Shown here: piece after piece, positions 60,368-64,000 of the stretch
Layout of the letters: each line of letters begins with the position of its first letter
How positions within the stretch are numbered: the first letter of the stretch is position 1
Assembly: GCF_018598185.1 (NCBI RefSeq)
Contig: NZ_JAHESC010000018.1
Coordinates: forward strand, 1-64,000
Direction: 5' to 3'
DNA length: 64,000 nt
Origin: Dawidia soli
GTDB taxonomy: Bacteria > Bacteroidota > Bacteroidia > Cytophagales > Cyclobacteriaceae
Made by a program: the position numbers and the translations under genes
Notes under the pieces: model-generated
What the model was told of the DNA's origin: nothing
Seen by the model: the letters and a program-made list of their open reading frames with translations, nothing else
Databases searched by the model: none

Positions 60368-63300
60368 ATGAATAAATCCAGACCTGTTCAATATGGGCTG
60401 TTATTGTTTCTTATGCGAGTGACACTAATTAACCTATTGATCGTCTCATTCACCATGTCGATGGTGTATGCTATTGACGCCGAGGCCCAGGAAGTGCTGG
60501 AACGGCGGGTGACGCTTAATGTCGACGCCGTTGAAGTACAAGACGTGCTGACCCTGCTCGGCAAACAAGCCAAAGTCAAATTCACATACAATCCCAGTCA
60601 GATCCCCATTCACAACCGCATCACCATGCACGTCGTCGACCGGAAGTTGTCAGACGTACTGGCCGACGTGCTTCATGAGAATATAGATTACAAAGTTATC
60701 GGCAAACAGATCGCGTTGAAGCCCTTGCACCCTTCGCTGGCAACCGCGACGGATCAGCCCCTCGCGTCAACGACCGATGCGCTGTATGGCCCTATTATCA
60801 CGGGCAGGATCAGCGACCCCAGCGGCTCGCCGCTGCCCGGTGTGAATGTGATCGTAAAGGGAACCACCATCGGCACCACCGCCAACGGCAATGGCGAATA
60901 TACCCTGGAGGTCCCCGGCGATGACGCCATCCTGGTATTTTCATTCATCGGTTACGCCACCCAGGAGGTATTAACCTCCGGTCGCACCAGCATTGATGTT
61001 ACCCTGCAGGAAGACATCCAGTCGCTTGGCGAAGTGATCGTCGTGGGGTATGGCACGCAAGAGAAGAAAGAAGTGACGAGCGCCATCTCGCAGGTATCGG
61101 GCGATGACATTCGCAAAAGCTCGGCCATCTCCATTTCCAACTCACTCGCAGGCCGTATGCCCGGCCTGATCGTTAACCAGCGCAACGCCGAGCCCGGGCG
61201 CGACGATGCCAGCATCTTTATCCGGGGGATTGCTACTACCGGCAACAGCCAGGCATTGATCGTGATCGACGGTGTGGCCAATCGCGACGGTATCTCGCGG
61301 CTCGATCCCAATGACATCGAGACGCTCACCGTGTTGAAGGATGCGTCGGCGGCCATCTATGGTGCACAGGCCGCCAACGGTGTGGTGCTGATCACTACCA
61401 AACGTGGTAGAACCGGTAAGCCCACGTTGAATTACAGCTTTAACCAGGGCTTTGTAAGTCCCACCCGTTTTATGAAGATGGCCAATGCCGCCACCTTTGC
61501 ACGGAGCGTGAACGACATCTTGCCAAACTTCTATACCGACGAGCAAATTGCCCAATATCAAAACGGTACCCGCTCCAGCACCAACTGGATGAAGGAGTCG
61601 TTTGATCCTTACTACCTGCAAAATCGTCACAACCTGACCCTGACCGGCGGTACGGAAGCAGTGAAGTATTTTATATCCGGCGGTACCGCATACCAGGGGC
61701 CGTTGCTTACGGACGATGAGACGACCGAATACCGGCAGTACAATCTCCGCTCGAACATCGACGCGCAAATGTCGAAGATCCTGACCATCGGGCTCGACCT
61801 GGCGGGACGCCGTGAGAACCGGAACTTTTTGCAGACAAATCCCAACACAACGTTTCAGGCTGCCTTGCTGACGCCACCTACCCTACCCGCCACTATCCGC
61901 GGCTTACCGGCTCGCGGCCGGCTGGGGCAGAATCCATTGGCGATTGCCGCGGGGCGTGGGTATGATAAACTGGAGCGCACGGTATTAAACAGCACGTTTA
62001 AGCTCGACCTGAAGCTACCGTTTATCGAAGGCCTGTCTGCCGATGGCTTTGCCGCGCTGGACATTGTCAACGACTTCCGCAAGATCTGGCAGCAGCCTTA
62101 TACCTTCTACGATGCCGACCCCGACGGCAATCCCGTACCCGCACAGTCGTCTGAAACGCCACAGCTTACTGAAAACTACCAACGCCAGGAGTCCATTACA
62201 TTGAATGCAAAGTTAAAATATGAACGCACCTTTGGCGCACACCATGTCACAGGCTTTGTGGCGTACGAGCAAAACGAGAACCGTATGGACAGCCTCTCGG
62301 CACGCCGCACGGGGTTTGAATCAGGCGAGATCGACCAGCTCTTCGCCGGCAGCCAGTCCAACCAAACGGCCGACGGCACGGCCCGCAAGGGAGCCCGCCA
62401 GAATTACTTCGGCCGTTTGACGTACGACTATGCCGACAAATATTTTGTTCAGGCACACTTCCGCTACGACGGTTCGCAGATCTTCCCTCCCGGTGAGCGT
62501 TTTGGGTTCTTCCCGGGCGTATCGTTAGGCTGGCGCATTTCGGAAGAGGCGTTCATGCAGGATCAAACCATTTTGAGCAACCTCAAGCTGCGCGGCTCGT
62601 GGGGCAAGCTGGGAAACGACCGTGTCAAACCATTCCAGTACCTGGATGTGTTTTCCTTCAATATACGGCCGGGCGGCAACTATGTAGTTGACGACGAAGA
62701 CGTGCAGGTATTGAATCCGGCGGTAATCTCGAACCCCAACATTACCTGGGAGAAACAAACCACCACGGACATCGGCGTAGAGGCGGGCTTCCTGGACAAT
62801 CACCTGACGGTCGAGGCAGATGTATTCTTCAGCAAACGGAAAGATATTCTTTGGCCACGCAACGTGTCTGTGCCGCAGTATACGGGCATGCAGCTGCCTA
62901 CCGAGAATATCGGCAAGGTCGAGAACAAAGGTATTGACGGCCAGATCACATACCGCGGCACCGTGGGCGAGCTTCAGTTTACAGTCGGCGCGAACATCAC
63001 CTTTGCCCGTAATAAGATTGTCTTCCTCGACGACGGCGATATTTTTACCGAGGTGTATCAAAAACGGGAAGGTCACCCGGTCGGTGAGGAAGGCGTCGGC
63101 GGCACAAAACTGGCTTATGAGGTAGTCGGTATATACCGCACCGACGAAGACCTGACCCGGTACCCGAGCCCGGGCGCGCGGAAAGGTGACTTTATCTACC
63201 GCGATGTGAATGGAGACGGTATCATCGACACCGACGACCGGGTTCGGCAGGACCGTACGTCTACGCCGCAGTTACAATACGGATTCAACCTCGGCGCGCA

Positions 63301-63727
63301 ATGGAATGGCTTCGACCTCAGCCTGCTGTTTCAGGGGCAGGGACTTGCGGCGCAGGAGATCACGTACAACTTTGGCGCGGAAAGTAACGCCGCCGAATAC
63401 TTCCTGGAGAACGCGTGGCGCGAGGATTTTGCCGATGCGCCCATGGCGCGGATCAACTCGGACTATAGCAAGGCGACCAACAGCGTATGGATGCGCGACA
63501 TTCGGTTCCTGCGGTTAAAATCCATCGAGCTCGGGTATACATTGCCCCACGCCCTGGTGTCGCGCGTCGGCATTCAGAATGTGCGGTTTTATGTCAACGG
63601 CTTCAACCTGCTGACATTCGACTCCCTGAAAAAAGACGGATTGCCCGACCCGGAAAGCACCAACATCCAGGGATGGGTATTTCCCCAGACCAAGAGCATC
63701 AATTTCGGTTTAAACTTAACTCTCTAA
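60368..63727 (+). CDS. SusC/RagA-family transporter with N-terminal STN signalling domain
   Basis: About 1119 aa from the ATG at 60368; the frame opens 29 codons earlier at a GTG. A signal peptide region (about 1-40) precedes an STN domain (about 45-115; DVLTLLGKQAKVKFTYNPSQ), which interacts with FecR in the periplasm. Then come a carboxypeptidase-regulatory-like domain (about 130-215), the plug start EVIVVGYGTQEKKEVTSAI, the SusC pattern SNSLAGRMPGLIV, and a barrel ending SINFGLNLTL. It probably imports a glycan or other nutrient and also triggers the sigma/FecR pair just upstream. The partner susD starts four bases after its stop. Confidence 0.96.
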   Translation: MNKSRPVQYGLLLFLMRVTLINLLIVSFTMSMVYAIDAEAQEVLERRVTLNVDAVEVQDVLTLLGKQAKVKFTYNPSQIPIHNRITMHVVDRKLSDVLADVLHENIDYKVIGKQIALKPLHPSLATATDQPLASTTDALYGPIITGRISDPSGSPLPGVNVIVKGTTIGTTANGNGEYTLEVPGDDAILVFSFIGYATQEVLTSGRTSIDVTLQEDIQSLGEVIVVGYGTQEKKEVTSAISQVSGDDIRKSSAISISNSLAGRMPGLIVNQRNAEPGRDDASIFIRGIATTGNSQALIVIDGVANRDGISRLDPNDIETLTVLKDASAAIYGAQAANGVVLITTKRGRTGKPTLNYSFNQGFVSPTRFMKMANAATFARSVNDILPNFYTDEQIAQYQNGTRSSTNWMKESFDPYYLQNRHNLTLTGGTEAVKYFISGGTAYQGPLLTDDETTEYRQYNLRSNIDAQMSKILTIGLDLAGRRENRNFLQTNPNTTFQAALLTPPTLPATIRGLPARGRLGQNPLAIAAGRGYDKLERTVLNSTFKLDLKLPFIEGLSADGFAALDIVNDFRKIWQQPYTFYDADPDGNPVPAQSSETPQLTENYQRQESITLNAKLKYERTFGAHHVTGFVAYEQNENRMDSLSARRTGFESGEIDQLFAGSQSNQTADGTARKGARQNYFGRLTYDYADKYFVQAHFRYDGSQIFPPGERFGFFPGVSLGWRISEEAFMQDQTILSNLKLRGSWGKLGNDRVKPFQYLDVFSFNIRPGGNYVVDDEDVQVLNPAVISNPNITWEKQTTTDIGVEAGFLDNHLTVEADVFFSKRKDILWPRNVSVPQYTGMQLPTENIGKVENKGIDGQITYRGTVGELQFTVGANITFARNKIVFLDDGDIFTEVYQKREGHPVGEEGVGGTKLAYEVVGIYRTDEDLTRYPSPGARKGDFIYRDVNGDGIIDTDDRVRQDRTSTPQLQYGFNLGAQWNGFDLSLLFQGQGLAAQEITYNFGAESNAAEYFLENAWREDFADAPMARINSDYSKATNSVWMRDIRFLRLKSIELGYTLPHALVSRVGIQNVRFYVNGFNLLTFDSLKKDGLPDPESTNIQGWVFPQTKSINFGLNLTL

Positions 63728-63730
63728 CGG

Positions 63731-64000
63731 ATGCCCTGTATGAAGATCACGAAATTATTATACTTACCCTTTTTAGCCCTCGCATGGATGGGCATCGCAT
63801 CCTGCTCAGACGATATTCTCGATCTGAAACCGCTGGATTCGTTCAGCGAAGTAGACGTGTTTGCCGACAAGGCCTTGCTGACGGACTTTGTGAACGGCAC
63901 GTATCGCGGCATGCGGCATCCGTTTGCCGAAAACAATACCTTTCTACTGCTCGACGCCATGACCGACAACGCCTACTCGCAGCACGGTGATCAGCAACCG
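63731..64000 (+). CDS. SusD/RagB-family lipoprotein, N-terminal part (3' end outside window)
   Basis: The frame is open from the ATG at 63731 (or 63740) to the window end, 90 codons. The product starts MPCMKITKLLYLPFLALAWM, with a lipobox GIASC and the acylated Cys at residue 25, followed by the SusD-type SDDILDLKPLDSFSE and ADKALLTDFVNGTYRGMR. It lies immediately behind the STN-type susC and completes that pair. Confidence 0.88.
   Translation, partial: MPCMKITKLLYLPFLALAWMGIASCSDDILDLKPLDSFSEVDVFADKALLTDFVNGTYRGMRHPFAENNTFLLLDAMTDNAYSQHGDQQP

Overview
The window looks like a chromosomal segment of a GC-rich (roughly mid-50s percent G+C by eye) member of the Bacteroidota, most likely a Cytophagales-type soil or freshwater bacterium. 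The evidence is two SusC/SusD pairs, FecI-like ECF sigma and FecR anti-sigma pairs with the Bacteroidota C-terminal extension, an outer-membrane beta-barrel receptor of the carboxypeptidase-regulatory/plug type, and many short signal peptides ending in -AQ. The genus is inference only.

Region 1 (1-14.6 kb) is ordinary housekeeping plus one mobile module: the end of a FecR anti-sigma factor, a bacterial NHEJ operon (a 56-aa small protein, Ku, and a PE-ligase-polymerase LigD), SurE, a diacylglycerol-kinase-family lipid kinase, an M16 peptidase, a TlpA-like thioredoxin, a RAYT-type HUH transposase gene bracketed by inverted two-hairpin REP-like repeats, and a TonB-dependent outer-membrane protein.

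Region 2 (14.9-52.1 kb) is the unusual part: an island of almost only secreted or envelope proteins rich in protease-like folds. It opens with a 2055-aa alpha-2-macroglobulin with an intact CVEQ thioester motif. On the opposite strand follow a five-gene unit (papain-like C1 peptidase, helical secreted protein, two-segment membrane protein, caspase-family C14 protein, PKD lipoprotein) and then a 13-gene unit (27.4-47.2 kb). The longer unit ends in a von Willebrand A protein and contains nine related secreted proteins marked by an N-terminal aromatic run of the type YYYLP, interleaved with an HExxH metallopeptidase-like protein, an LRAT/permuted NlpC-P60-like cysteine hydrolase and a small beta-rich protein. 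I do not recognise this paralogous family. It is headed by a divergent ECF sigma gene, a TPR-containing single-pass membrane protein (probable anti-sigma), two overlapping mini-genes sharing an NNTNDITD motif, and a periplasmic TPR-CHAT protein. The layout suggests a sigma-controlled envelope system, possibly proteolytic; its job is not known to me.

Region 3 (52.2-64 kb) holds an EcsC-family protein, a small hypothetical, a SusCD pair on the minus strand, and divergently an ECF sigma, FecR, a second SusC carrying an STN signalling domain, and the start of its SusD partner.

Repeats: five copies or relatives of a two-hairpin REP-like module lie in intergenic spaces at 9.6, 11.0, 11.7, 27.0 and 27.25 kb. 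Three strong bidirectional terminators lie at 9570, 21111 and 53443. I saw no tRNA, rRNA or CRISPR array.
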